From an uncultured Alistipes sp. (GTDB lineage: Bacteria; Bacteroidota; Bacteroidia; Bacteroidales; Rikenellaceae), in the NCBI GenBank assembly GCA_937899895.1, contig CALBQR010000056.1, positions 1 through 25,081 on the forward strand: 25,081 nt of DNA. Direction: 5' to 3'. Shown here in pieces: positions 1 to 7,577 of this stretch. Positions within the stretch are counted from its first letter, which is position 1. Every line of letters begins with the position of its first letter. A program made the position numbers and the translations under genes. The notes under the pieces were generated by a model. The model was not told the DNA's origin. It ran no database searches and saw only the letters and a list, made by a program, of their open reading frames with translations.

Positions 1-1
1 G

Positions 2-931
2 GTTGAAAATTCGCTACAACGCGAGTTCGCCGAGCGTTTGGGCAAGGCGTGTGGATATGAGGACTACCGTTTGTTCCTCTGTAATTCGGGTGCCGAGGCG
101 AATGAGAACGCAATTAAGTTGGCTTCGTTCCAATCGGGCAAGGAGAAGGTGTTGGCCTTTTCGCGCGCGTTCCACGGTCGCACGTCGGGTGCAGTGGCAG
201 CTACGGACAATCCGAAAATCGTGTCGCCGTTCAATCGCACGAAGAACGTAGAGTTTGTTGCGTTGAATGATTTGGCGGCTGTTGAGGCAAAGTTGGCCGA
301 GGGCGGTTTCTGCGCAGTACTTATCGAGGGTATTCAGGGTGTAGCGGGTATTCAGTGCCCGACTGACGAATTCCTGCGCGGTTTGCGTGAGCTGACGACG
401 CGTTACGGCGTTACGTTGATTTTAGATGAGATTCAGTCGGGCTATGGCCGTACGGGTAAGTTCTTTGCTCATCAGTGGGCTGATATTCGCCCCGATATGA
501 TCACCGTAGCAAAGGGTATCGCCAATGGCTTTCCGATGGGTGGTGTGCTGATCGGTCCGCAGTTTGAGGCGTGGTATGGTATGTTGGGTACAACCTTTGG
601 TGGCAACCATTTGGCTTGTGCAGCGGCTTTGGCTGTGCTCGATGTAATCGAGAGTGAGCAATTGATCGAAAATGCCAATGAGGTGGGCGAGTATCTGCTG
701 GCCGAGTTGCGCAAAATGTCTCGATTGAAGGAGGTACGCGGTCGTGGTCTGATGATCGGTATCGAGATCGAAGGCTCGGCTGCGGAGTTGCGTCGTCGCC
801 TGCTCTTCGAGAAGCATATCTTCACGGGCGGTGCAGGTGCTACAACGGTGCGTCTGTTGCCTGCGCTGACGGTTGGTCGCAAGGAGGCCGATCGCTTCCT
901 CGCTTCGTTCAGCGAATTGATTAACGAATAA
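2..931 (+). CDS. argD: Acetyl/succinylornithine aminotransferase, 5'-partial
   Basis: PLP-dependent class III aminotransferase of arginine synthesis. It converts the N-acylglutamate semialdehyde to N-acylornithine with glutamate as amino donor, in the cytoplasm. The reading frame is open to the left edge, so the N-terminus lies outside the window. Visible class III landmarks in order are NSGAEANENAIKLA (phosphate-binding loop), FHGRTSGAV, the LILDEIQSGYGRTG block with the PLP-contacting Asp, and ITVAKGIANGFPMGG, whose lysine (codon 512-514) should form the Schiff base. The C-terminus (GGAGATTVRLLPALTVG) is normal. It is the first visible gene of the arg operon and ends 15 bases before argF'. 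Because the next enzyme is of the succinylornithine type, the in vivo substrate is probably the N-succinyl compound (inference); ArgD-type enzymes commonly accept both. Confidence 0.95.
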   Translation, partial: VENSLQREFAERLGKACGYEDYRLFLCNSGAEANENAIKLASFQSGKEKVLAFSRAFHGRTSGAVAATDNPKIVSPFNRTKNVEFVALNDLAAVEAKLAEGGFCAVLIEGIQGVAGIQCPTDEFLRGLRELTTRYGVTLILDEIQSGYGRTGKFFAHQWADIRPDMITVAKGIANGFPMGGVLIGPQFEAWYGMLGTTFGGNHLACAAALAVLDVIESEQLIENANEVGEYLLAELRKMSRLKEVRGRGLMIGIEIEGSAAELRRRLLFEKHIFTGGAGATTVRLLPALTVGRKEADRFLASFSELINE

Positions 932-946
932 TAGAAAATTTAAGAT

Positions 947-1903
947 ATGAAAAAATTTACCTGCGTCGAGGATATTGGTGATCTGCGCGCGGCGGTGGCC
1001 GAAGCGAAGGAGATCAAGCGAGATCGCTTTGCATTCAGCGATTTGGGTCGCAATCGTACGCTGTTGATGATATTCTTCAATTCGAGTTTGCGCACACGTT
1101 TGAGTACCCAAAAGGCAGCTATGAACCTGGGTATGAACGTAATGGTGCTCGATGTCAATCAGGGCGCGTGGAAACTCGAAACCGAACGCGGTGTGGTTAT
1201 GGATGGCGATAAGGCCGAGCATCTGTTGGAGGCAATTCCCGTAATGGCATCCTATTGCGATATTATCGGTGTGCGTTCATTTGCGCAGTTCCGAGATAAG
1301 GCAGAGGACTATGAGGAGCGTGTAATCGAGCAGTTCATTCGCTATTCGGGTCGCCCCGTATTCAGTATGGAGGCCGCTACGCGCCACCCGTTGCAGAGTT
1401 TTGCCGATCTTATTACAATCGAGGAGTATAAGACGAAAGATCGCCCGAAAGTGGTGATGACCTGGGCTCCGCACCCGAAGGCTCTGCCACAGGCTGTGCC
1501 CAACTCGTTCGCGGAGTGGATGAATGCTACCGATTATGAGTTTGTAATTACTCACCCGAAAGGCTATGAGTTGGATCCCAAGTTTGTCGGTAAGGCAACG
1601 GTGGAGTATGACCAGCGCAAGGCATTCGAGGGTGCAGATTTCATCTATGCGAAGAATTGGTCGGCATACGCTGATCCGAACTATGGCAAGGTGCTCTCGA
1701 CCGATCGCGATTGGACGGTTGATGCGGAGAAGATGGCACTTACGAACACTGCCTATTTTATGCACTGCCTGCCCGTGCGTCGCAATATGATTGTAACTGA
1801 CGAGGTGATCGAGTCGGAGCGCAGTCTGGTAATTCCCGAAGCTGCTAACCGCGAGATTTCGGCCGAGGTGGTTATTAAACGATTGTTGGAAAGCTTGAAG
1901 TAA
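947..1903 (+). CDS. argF': N-succinylornithine carbamoyltransferase (SOTCase)
   Basis: Transfers a carbamoyl group from carbamoyl phosphate to N-succinyl-L-ornithine, giving N-succinylcitrulline. The length of 318 aa is normal. The carbamoyl-phosphate loop reads FFNSSLRTRLSTQ (about residues 43-55), where ordinary ornithine transcarbamylases have STRTR. Other family blocks are NQGAWKLETERGVVMDGDK (71-89), FSMEAATRHPLQS, VVMTWAPHPKALPQAVPNS and YFMHCLPVRRNM. The pattern matches the Bacteroides fragilis SOTCase as I remember it almost throughout. Residue 90, which separates succinyl- from acetyl-ornithine enzymes (Pro in B. fragilis, Glu at the matching position in Xanthomonas), is Ala here (codon 1214-1216). 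Glu-to-Ala in the Xanthomonas enzyme is known to give SOTCase activity, so a succinyl preference is expected. The stop is 2 bases before argB. Confidence 0.95.
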   Translation: MKKFTCVEDIGDLRAAVAEAKEIKRDRFAFSDLGRNRTLLMIFFNSSLRTRLSTQKAAMNLGMNVMVLDVNQGAWKLETERGVVMDGDKAEHLLEAIPVMASYCDIIGVRSFAQFRDKAEDYEERVIEQFIRYSGRPVFSMEAATRHPLQSFADLITIEEYKTKDRPKVVMTWAPHPKALPQAVPNSFAEWMNATDYEFVITHPKGYELDPKFVGKATVEYDQRKAFEGADFIYAKNWSAYADPNYGKVLSTDRDWTVDAEKMALTNTAYFMHCLPVRRNMIVTDEVIESERSLVIPEAANREISAEVVIKRLLESLK

Positions 1904-1905
1904 CG

Positions 1906-2691
1906 ATGGGTAATATTCATCATATCAACGTAGTAAAGATCGGCGGCAATGTGATTGATAATGCCGATGCCTTGGCTCGATTTATCGATGACTTTGCCAA
2001 ATTGCCTGCTCCGAAGATTCTGATTCACGGTGGCGGTAAGTTGGCAACGCGATTGAGTGAGAAGTTGGAGATCCCGACACAGATGATCGATGGCCGTCGT
2101 GTTACCGATCGCCAGACGCTCGATGTTGTAACGATGGTCTATGCCGGACTGATCAATAAGCAGGTCGTGGCAGGTTTGCAGGCGGCAGGTTGTAATGCAA
2201 TTGGGTTGTCGGGTGCTGATGCGAATGTCGTGCCCGCAGTGCGTCGCTCGCCTGTGCCTATCGACTTCGGTTTTGTTGGCGATATTGACGCAGTGAAGAT
2301 CAACTCGGATTTCATAGCAACATTGTTGGAAGCGGGTGTTGCTCCCGTGTTCTGTGCAATTACGCACGACGGAGAGGGCAGTCTGCTCAATAGTAATGCC
2401 GATAGTGTGGCGTCGGCTGTGGCGGTGGCAGCATCGCGTATCGCTCCTACGGATATGCACTTCTGCTTCGAGAAGTTGGGTGTGTTGTGCGATGTGGATG
2501 ATCCCGATTCGCTGATTGGTGAGATTCGCCCCGATAGCTACCGCGAATTGCGCGAAACGGGTGTGGTAAATAAGGGTATGATCCCCAAAATTGACAACGC
2601 TTTCCGCGCTGTCGAAGCAGGTGTGCAGAGCGTTACGATCAAACATTCGGATAACCTGCTGTCGAACAAAGGAACGGTAATTAAACTTTAA
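1906..2691 (+). CDS. argB: Acetylglutamate kinase (probably acting on N-succinylglutamate)
   Basis: Amino-acid-kinase-fold enzyme that phosphorylates the side-chain carboxylate of N-acylglutamate, the second step of arginine synthesis. The N-terminal VVKIGGNVID and ILIHGGGKLATRLSEKL are the two glycine-rich nucleotide and substrate loops. RRVTDRQTLDVVTMVYAGLINKQ and the late GMIPKIDNAFRAVEAGV stretch are also standard. The length of 261 aa fits the short, arginine-insensitive form without the N-terminal helix seen in feedback-inhibited kinases (inference from length). It starts at the ATG two bases after argF' and ends five bases before argE, so translation is probably coupled. With argF' next door, the physiological substrate is likely N-succinylglutamate. 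Confidence 0.93.
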   Translation: MGNIHHINVVKIGGNVIDNADALARFIDDFAKLPAPKILIHGGGKLATRLSEKLEIPTQMIDGRRVTDRQTLDVVTMVYAGLINKQVVAGLQAAGCNAIGLSGADANVVPAVRRSPVPIDFGFVGDIDAVKINSDFIATLLEAGVAPVFCAITHDGEGSLLNSNADSVASAVAVAASRIAPTDMHFCFEKLGVLCDVDDPDSLIGEIRPDSYRELRETGVVNKGMIPKIDNAFRAVEAGVQSVTIKHSDNLLSNKGTVIKL

Positions 2692-2696
2692 TTAAT

Positions 2697-3773
2697 ATGG
2701 GACAAGTGTCTGCACAAGAGGCTATTGCGTTGCTTGATCAATTGATTGCTACGCCATCTCATTCGCGAGAGGAGAATGTAACGGGCGATTTGATCGAGGC
2801 TTTTCTGCGTGCGCAGAATGTTGATGTGCAGCGTATCCATAATAATGTGTGGGCACGATGTCTATCGTTCGACCCGAATAAACCTACGTTGTTGCTGAAT
2901 TCGCACCACGATACGGTCAAACCTTCGGCTGCATATACCGTTGACCCATATACCCCGTTACACCGCGATGGCCGAATCTATGGATTGGGTAGTAATGACG
3001 CGGGTGCTTCGGCTGTGGCATTGGCTGCTACTTTTTGCCGCTACTATCGCGAGGAACTGCCCTTCAATCTCATATTGGCTTTAACGGCCGAGGAGGAAGT
3101 TATGGGTGAAAAGGGTATGCGCGCGATGTTACCCGAATTTGAGCGTGTAGGCATAAAGATAGATATGGCTCTTGTAGGTGAGCCGACCGAGATGCAGGCA
3201 GCAGTAGGCGAGCGCGGCTTGCTTGTCTTTGATGCAACGGCGCACGGTCGTCGTGGCCACGCGGCACGTAATGAGGGTGAAAATGCTCTTTATAAGGCGA
3301 TTGCCGATATCGAACGACTGCGTAATTATCGCTTTGAGCGTTGCTCGGAGTTGCTTGGCCCGATAAATATCGCCGTTACGATGATTTCGGCCGGAACGCA
3401 ACACAATGTCGTGCCCGATGAGTGTCGATTTGTAGTTGATGTGCGCACGACAGACGCATATACCAACGAGCAGACCGTCGAGCTGTTGCAGGCGGCTGTT
3501 GAGTGTGATTTGGTGCCTCGTTCGACCCGTGTGCGGGCTTCGGCTATTGGCGAGGAGCATCCGATGGTCAAAGCCGCAAAGGCAATTGGTCGTCAGACGT
3601 TCGTATCGCCTACAACCTCCGATATGGCACTTATGCCCTTCCCGTCGCTGAAAATGGGTGTGGGTGTTTCGTCGCGTTCACATTCGGCAGATGAGTATGT
3701 GCTTGAAAGCGAGATCGAGGAGGGTATTGAGCTGTACGACCAACTGATTCAGAAATTGAAAGAAACGATATAA
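2697..3773 (+). CDS. argE: M20 family deacylase, ArgE-type (N-acyl-ornithine/citrulline deacylase)
   Basis: Zinc-dependent M20 amidohydrolase of 358 aa. In this pathway it should remove the succinyl group after the carbamoylation step, giving citrulline from N-succinylcitrulline; that substrate is inferred from the operon. Metal-site motifs are visible: the NSHHDTV segment with H70 and D72, GSNDAGASA with D101, the ALTAEEEVMGEKGM segment with the catalytic and metal-binding glutamates, GEPTEMQ, and the C-terminal SSRSHSADEYV with the last histidine. A dimerisation-type lid domain lies between roughly residues 175 and 290 (GRRGHAARNEGENA). DapE and other M20 deacylases look similar. Location between argB and argH, three bases before the argH start, decides the call. 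Confidence 0.9.
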   Translation: MGQVSAQEAIALLDQLIATPSHSREENVTGDLIEAFLRAQNVDVQRIHNNVWARCLSFDPNKPTLLLNSHHDTVKPSAAYTVDPYTPLHRDGRIYGLGSNDAGASAVALAATFCRYYREELPFNLILALTAEEEVMGEKGMRAMLPEFERVGIKIDMALVGEPTEMQAAVGERGLLVFDATAHGRRGHAARNEGENALYKAIADIERLRNYRFERCSELLGPINIAVTMISAGTQHNVVPDECRFVVDVRTTDAYTNEQTVELLQAAVECDLVPRSTRVRASAIGEEHPMVKAAKAIGRQTFVSPTTSDMALMPFPSLKMGVGVSSRSHSADEYVLESEIEEGIELYDQLIQKLKETI

Positions 3774-3776
3774 GAT

Positions 3777-5069
3777 ATGAAACTTTGGAGCAAGGGCTTC
3801 GAGCCCGATAAGTTGATTGAGGAATTTACCGTAGGTCGCGACCGCGAGTTGGATCTGCGATTGGCAAAATATGATGTCGAGGGCTCGATGGCGCATATCC
3901 GTATGCTGGAAAGCATCGGTCTGCTCGAAAAGGAGGAACTTGCAGTATTACTCGAAGCGTTGGAGGAGATTCACTCAATGGCCGAGCGCGGTGAGTTCGT
4001 GATCGAGGAGGGAATCGAGGATGTCCATTCGCAGGTCGAATTGATGCTGACGCGCAAGTTGGGCGATGTGGGTAAGAAGATTCATTCGGGCCGTTCGCGT
4101 AATGATCAGGTGCTGGTCGATTTGAAACTCTTTATGCGCGACGAATTGCGAATGGTGGCCGAGCATACCGAGGCTCTTTTCAATCGTTTGCAGCAGTTGA
4201 GTGAGGAGTATGCTGACGTGCTGATGCCGGGTTATACCCACTTGCAGGTAGCAATGCCTTCGTCGTTCGGTCTGTGGTTTGGAGCTTATGCCGAGTCGTT
4301 GGTTGATGATATGCAGATGATTGCAGCCGCTTATAAGATTGCTAACCAAAATCCTCTCGGTTCGGCTGCGGGCTATGGCTCATCGTTCCCGCTGAATCGC
4401 CGTATGACCACCGAGTTGCTGGGATTCGAGACGTTGCACTATAATGTAGTTGCGGCACAGATGAGCCGCGGTAAGACCGAGCGTGCAGCGGCGTATGCCA
4501 TTGCTGCGTTGGCTTCGACGTTGGGTAAGATGGCGATGGATGTTTGTCTGTTTATGTGCCAGAATTTCGGTTTTGTGAGCTTCCCCGACGAGCTTACAAC
4601 GGGTTCGAGCATTATGCCCCATAAGAAGAATCCCGACGTGTTCGAGATTATGCGCGGTAAGTGCAACCGCTTGCAGGCTGTGCCTAACGAGATTTCGTTG
4701 CTGACAGCTAACCTGCCGTTGGGCTATCATCGCGATTTGCAGCTGTTGAAAGATATAATCTTCCCTGCAACGACCGAGATCCGTTCGTGCCTTGATATGT
4801 GCGACTTTATGTTGCAGCATATCCGTATCAAACGCGATATTGTGTCGGATAGCAAGTACGATTATCTGTTTACGGTCGAGGACGTCAATCGTTTGGCGCT
4901 CAATGGTATGCCGTTCCGCGACGCCTATCGTGAGGTGGGTATGCAGGTGCAGCGTGGCGAGTATAAACCCACGCGCGAAGTTCATCACACGCACGAGGGT
5001 AGCATTGGCAATCTTTGCAATGCGGAGATCGCCGAGAAGATGTACCGCGTAATGGAGCAGATGAAGTAA
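3777..5069 (+). CDS. argH: Argininosuccinate lyase
   Basis: Cleaves argininosuccinate to arginine and fumarate, the final step of arginine synthesis; homotetramer of the fumarase/aspartase superfamily. The 430 aa show the three conserved regions: EDVHSQVELMLTRKLGDVGKKIHSGRSRNDQV, the PGYTHLQVAMPSSFG block with the catalytic-region Thr-His, and the signature GSSIMPHKKNPD with the mobile-loop serine. LPLGYHRDLQLLKD follows. It is a little shorter than the usual 455-465 aa because of a trimmed C-terminus. It is the last gene of the operon; base composition falls sharply after its stop. I see no hairpin terminator immediately behind it, so some read-through into the AT-rich gene at 5172 is possible. 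Confidence 0.95.
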   Translation: MKLWSKGFEPDKLIEEFTVGRDRELDLRLAKYDVEGSMAHIRMLESIGLLEKEELAVLLEALEEIHSMAERGEFVIEEGIEDVHSQVELMLTRKLGDVGKKIHSGRSRNDQVLVDLKLFMRDELRMVAEHTEALFNRLQQLSEEYADVLMPGYTHLQVAMPSSFGLWFGAYAESLVDDMQMIAAAYKIANQNPLGSAAGYGSSFPLNRRMTTELLGFETLHYNVVAAQMSRGKTERAAAYAIAALASTLGKMAMDVCLFMCQNFGFVSFPDELTTGSSIMPHKKNPDVFEIMRGKCNRLQAVPNEISLLTANLPLGYHRDLQLLKDIIFPATTEIRSCLDMCDFMLQHIRIKRDIVSDSKYDYLFTVEDVNRLALNGMPFRDAYREVGMQVQRGEYKPTREVHHTHEGSIGNLCNAEIAEKMYRVMEQMK

Positions 5070-5086
5070 GTTTCTATTAATTATAA

Positions 5087-5117
5087 TTTCATCTACTTAA
5101 TATTAATAGTACTTTTG
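5087..5117 (+). promoter_or_regulatory. Promoter of the AT-rich membrane-protein gene
   Basis: TTTC (5087-5090), 19 bases, then TACTTTTG (5110-5117). This fits the Bacteroidetes -33/-7 consensus TTTG-N19-TAnnTTTG with one mismatch. The start codon at 5172 lies about 50 bases downstream, so the gene probably has its own transcript rather than depending on the arg operon. Confidence 0.7.
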
Positions 5118-5171
5118 TCAAACTAAACCTATTTACTAACACAAATCTCCTCTAATATTTCTTACACACTT

Positions 5172-6233
5172 ATGGGACTCTTTGGAAAAATCACTAGAAA
5201 TATTAGCAATAATATCCAACTGTTGTATGATGTAATACTAATTATCTTTTACGTTGTTATATTAGGAATTATTATCATTGGATGTGTATACTATGTCCCT
5301 CTCAAATCTGTGGCCATTGCCATATCGAGCGTTGTTTCTTTTATATTAGCATTGGTTGCCAATAATTCTTTTAGGAGATTTGCCTCTCGCTTCTCGGATC
5401 CTAACGATACAAACTCTTTGCAAAAAGAAATCGAGAAACTTCAACAAGAGATTGAAAAGCAGGAATCAGAAATGAGTAAACTCAATGATGAGAATCGTAA
5501 TCTGCGAAATGAACTTGACACAAGCGAACAAACTAGACAGGCCTTTTTTCAGTCTAATTTCTGCGCCAAAGTTGTTATCAATGAGCCTAAATATACAGGT
5601 TATCTTGTTAAAGAAGAATCACTAGATTCTCTCAAAGACAATTCTGAACTTACTAGTTTAATCCCTAAACAAAACTTTTGGGAGAGGAATATTACCGAAA
5701 AAAATTACTCCCGTTCAATATTTTTGACTCAAAAAATTCAACACCAAGAGTCTATCGGATTTGATTTAGGAAAAATTAGTTTTGCAGTAGATGCAAAATC
5801 TGGTCTCATATATATGGTTGGAGTACAGTGTCAGGTTCTAGCGCCATATAAGCTACAAACAGATCAAAATGATATAAACCGTTGCTGGATTATTGCAGAG
5901 TCCAGAGAGGGTGATTGTAAAATAAAGACTGGGAATGAGCTTAAAAATCTACAAAGAACTTATGCTGAACAACAAGTTAAATTATATGAGGAGTATCTTA
6001 CACGGAATAATACCACCTTGTCTACTATCATAACATCTCGTTTGCATACAATGCTAACCAATAAATACCCAAATCTAAGATTCTTGGAGAAAATGGGTGA
6101 TGGACCAAGCTCTCTCAATTGGTTCTCACTCTCTTCCCCAAATAACAATGTTACTGTTATGGAGATTGCTCTGCAAATGCTCTCTGGTATAAACCTCCTA
6201 AGACAGCTTGATAGTGAAGTTAAAACAAATTAG
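5172..6233 (+). CDS. Uncharacterised membrane protein with coiled coil
   Basis: I do not recognise the family. The 353-aa product has a short amphipathic start, two strongly hydrophobic segments at about residues 20-43 and 45-65, then a charged heptad-like stretch at about 84-122 (QKEIEKLQQEIEKQESEM) that should form a coiled coil. A roughly 230-residue soluble part of unknown fold follows, with no catalytic motif I can name. The first two segments may form a hairpin that leaves the large C-terminal part in the cytoplasm (inference). The gene is much AT-richer than the arg genes before it and uses A/T-ending codons (AAA, AAT, ATA, TTA) freely, whereas its neighbours favour G/C-ending ones. 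It has its own promoter and ends at a strong bidirectional terminator. This looks like a horizontally acquired single-gene insertion. A coiled-coil sensor or defence role is possible, but nothing in the sequence proves it. Confidence 0.8.
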   Translation: MGLFGKITRNISNNIQLLYDVILIIFYVVILGIIIIGCVYYVPLKSVAIAISSVVSFILALVANNSFRRFASRFSDPNDTNSLQKEIEKLQQEIEKQESEMSKLNDENRNLRNELDTSEQTRQAFFQSNFCAKVVINEPKYTGYLVKEESLDSLKDNSELTSLIPKQNFWERNITEKNYSRSIFLTQKIQHQESIGFDLGKISFAVDAKSGLIYMVGVQCQVLAPYKLQTDQNDINRCWIIAESREGDCKIKTGNELKNLQRTYAEQQVKLYEEYLTRNNTTLSTIITSRLHTMLTNKYPNLRFLEKMGDGPSSLNWFSLSSPNNNVTVMEIALQMLSGINLLRQLDSEVKTN

Positions 6234-6302
6234 AGTGCTCCTTTGGATATATTAGTTAATGTAATTTGTTGTACTCTTATGATATATTAATCTAAATAAA
6301 AG

Positions 6303-6337
6303 CAAACGCCCCGAACTTTAACCGTTCGGGGCGTTTG
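6303..6337. terminator. Bidirectional intrinsic terminator
   Basis: A perfect 14-bp stem, CAAACGCCCCGAAC (6303-6316) with GTTCGGGGCGTTTG (6324-6337), has a 7-base loop. An A-rich run precedes it and a T-rich run follows it, so it can stop the gene at 5172-6233 (+) and the convergent NlpC/P60 gene (-). Confidence 0.9.
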
Positions 6338-6353
6338 TTATTACTGAATAGCC

Positions 6354-6983
6354 TTATCTTCTGCGACGTTTTTTCGATTTTTTGATCGGAAATTTATGTG
6401 GCTGGATCAAGTTGGGGATGGGGCGAAACTCCAAACGCCCGAAGATTTTTTCGTAGGCTGTCAGAGGACGATCCGAGGGGGCGATGTTGAATGTTGTCAA
6501 TGTGGGCAGTACTCGGCGCGCTCCAATATAACGTGAAGCGTAATATCGTTCGGTCGAGCGACTGATGATAACACCGCGGGAGGTGCTTGCGTGGATAAAG
6601 TCGAAATTGTCGCCCTCGTCATTGATGCAGACAACGATACCAACGTGCCCTACGCGTGTTTGTCCGCCACTGCGACCGGAGAAAAAGACCAAATCGCCAA
6701 CAGCCCACGCCCCTTGATTAACGCTGTCGCCTTCGAGATATTGATCGCGCGAGGTGCGGGCCAAAGTGTAGCCGTAATGACCGAAGACGTATGATGTGAA
6801 ACCGGAGCAGTCGAAGCGTTTGCCATTGCTCTGACCATATCCATACGGCGTGCCGATATATGTGCGTGCAAAACGAACAAGTGAATCGGGATTCACTTCG
6901 GGCACATCGCTCGTTGGCGCAGCCATTGCCTGAATCGACATCAATGTCGCCAGAATGGATATGAGAGCCTTTAATGGTCGCAT
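6354..6983 (-). CDS. Secreted NlpC/P60 family peptidoglycan hydrolase
   Basis: Cysteine peptidase of the NlpC/P60 fold, expected to cut peptide stems of peptidoglycan (typically D-Glu to diamino acid) in the periplasm or at the surface. A signal peptide is evident in the first 22 residues (MRPLKALISILATLMSIQAMAAP). The domain runs from about 33 to 150. It holds the catalytic Cys59 in FDCSGF, His113 in VGHVGIV and His131 in FIHAS, with the usual GTPYGYG and VGDLVFF blocks. The C-terminus is very basic (KKSKKRRRR), which may help binding to the cell envelope. I chose the ATG at 6983; the frame stays open to a GTG at 7013, but that codon lies inside the stem of the upstream terminator and would spoil the signal peptide. 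Only single-domain NlpC is present, with no SH3 module. Confidence 0.9.
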   Translation of the reverse strand: MRPLKALISILATLMSIQAMAAPTSDVPEVNPDSLVRFARTYIGTPYGYGQSNGKRFDCSGFTSYVFGHYGYTLARTSRDQYLEGDSVNQGAWAVGDLVFFSGRSGGQTRVGHVGIVVCINDEGDNFDFIHASTSRGVIISRSTERYYASRYIGARRVLPTLTTFNIAPSDRPLTAYEKIFGRLEFRPIPNLIQPHKFPIKKSKKRRRR

Positions 6984-7005
6984 TTTGTTTGTAAAATGAA
7001 ACAAT

Positions 7006-7036
7006 AAAGACACGGAGTAGAACAGTCCGTGTCTTT
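7006..7036 (-). terminator. Terminator of the small acidic protein gene
   Basis: An 11-bp perfect stem, AAAGACACGGA (7006-7016) with TCCGTGTCTTT (7026-7036), has a 9-base loop. Read on the minus strand it follows the stop at 7081 and is followed by a T-rich stretch. It sits only 22 bases before the NlpC/P60 start, leaving little room for a separate promoter. Confidence 0.75.
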
Positions 7037-7080
7037 GTTCTCTGTTTAGCGAAGATTATCGGGTCGCTTGTGGCGAGTGA

Positions 7081-7389
7081 TTACTCGTCGTCGTCAGAAT
7101 CGCTGTCGGCGATATCTTCTGCGCCCTTAATCTCGTCGTCATCGTAGTAGTCGTTATCGTTGTCGTCGTCGATATTGTCATCAATTTTAACATCGATTTT
7201 TACCAGATAACTGATCTCTTCGGTCTCGAAAGGTACGGCGTAGAAGAAGTCGCCTTTCGGCTTATCGACACGCATCATTACTTCGGTGAAACCAAGGGGA
7301 TATTTCTTTTTAAGCTCTTCCTGCAACTCTGTCGAGAGGTTGTGGAAGCTTGTTACAAGACGTTTTTTTGTTTGAATTACTTTAGCCAT
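7081..7389 (-). CDS. Small acidic protein with Asp-rich tail, conserved in Bacteroidales
   Basis: 102-aa cytoplasmic protein of unknown function, of a type I recall next to other genes in Bacteroides relatives. The first 65 residues (MAKVIQTKKRLVTSFHNLS onward, with KYPLGF and FFYAVPFETEEISYLVKI) look like a small folded domain. From about residue 66 it is almost pure acid (DDNIDDDNDNDYYDDDEIKG and DSDSDDDE), giving a strong negative tail. Acidic tails of this kind occur on proteins that contact nucleic-acid-binding partners such as RNA polymerase delta, but no homology to delta is visible. It is divergent from ligA and closed by its own hairpin. Confidence 0.8.
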   Translation of the reverse strand: MAKVIQTKKRLVTSFHNLSTELQEELKKKYPLGFTEVMMRVDKPKGDFFYAVPFETEEISYLVKIDVKIDDNIDDDNDNDYYDDDEIKGAEDIADSDSDDDE

Positions 7390-7547
7390 ACAATTAATTC
7401 ACGAAATTTTCCGCAATTATACACAAAAAATGAATATCAAGTACGGTCAGAAAATTTTTTTATTTGAAAATATTTACTTGTCGGGCCTTTTTGGCGATTT
7501 TCGGTATGAAATATGGCTAAAATTGGGGCGAATCTCGACAAAATTCG

Positions 7548-7555
7548 TAACTTTG
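7548..7555 (+). promoter_or_regulatory. -7 element upstream of ligA
   Basis: TAACTTTG matches TAnnTTTG and lies 22 bases before the ligA ATG. The -33 region is poor (only TTGG about 21 bases upstream), so this is a -7-driven call. Confidence 0.55.
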
Positions 7556-7577
7556 TTATCTAAATATATCGCGTCAG

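Noticed and set aside
422..1222. Long minus-strand open frame across argD and argF'
   Set aside because: It is a shadow of two well-supported enzymes; its His/Gln-rich translation shows no domain.
1753..2646. Long minus-strand open frame opposite argB
   Set aside because: It overlaps argB fully and shows no motif or start context.
6984..7013. GTG start for the NlpC/P60 gene at 7013
   Set aside because: The codon lies in the stem of the neighbouring terminator, and the extra ten residues would precede a clean signal peptide.
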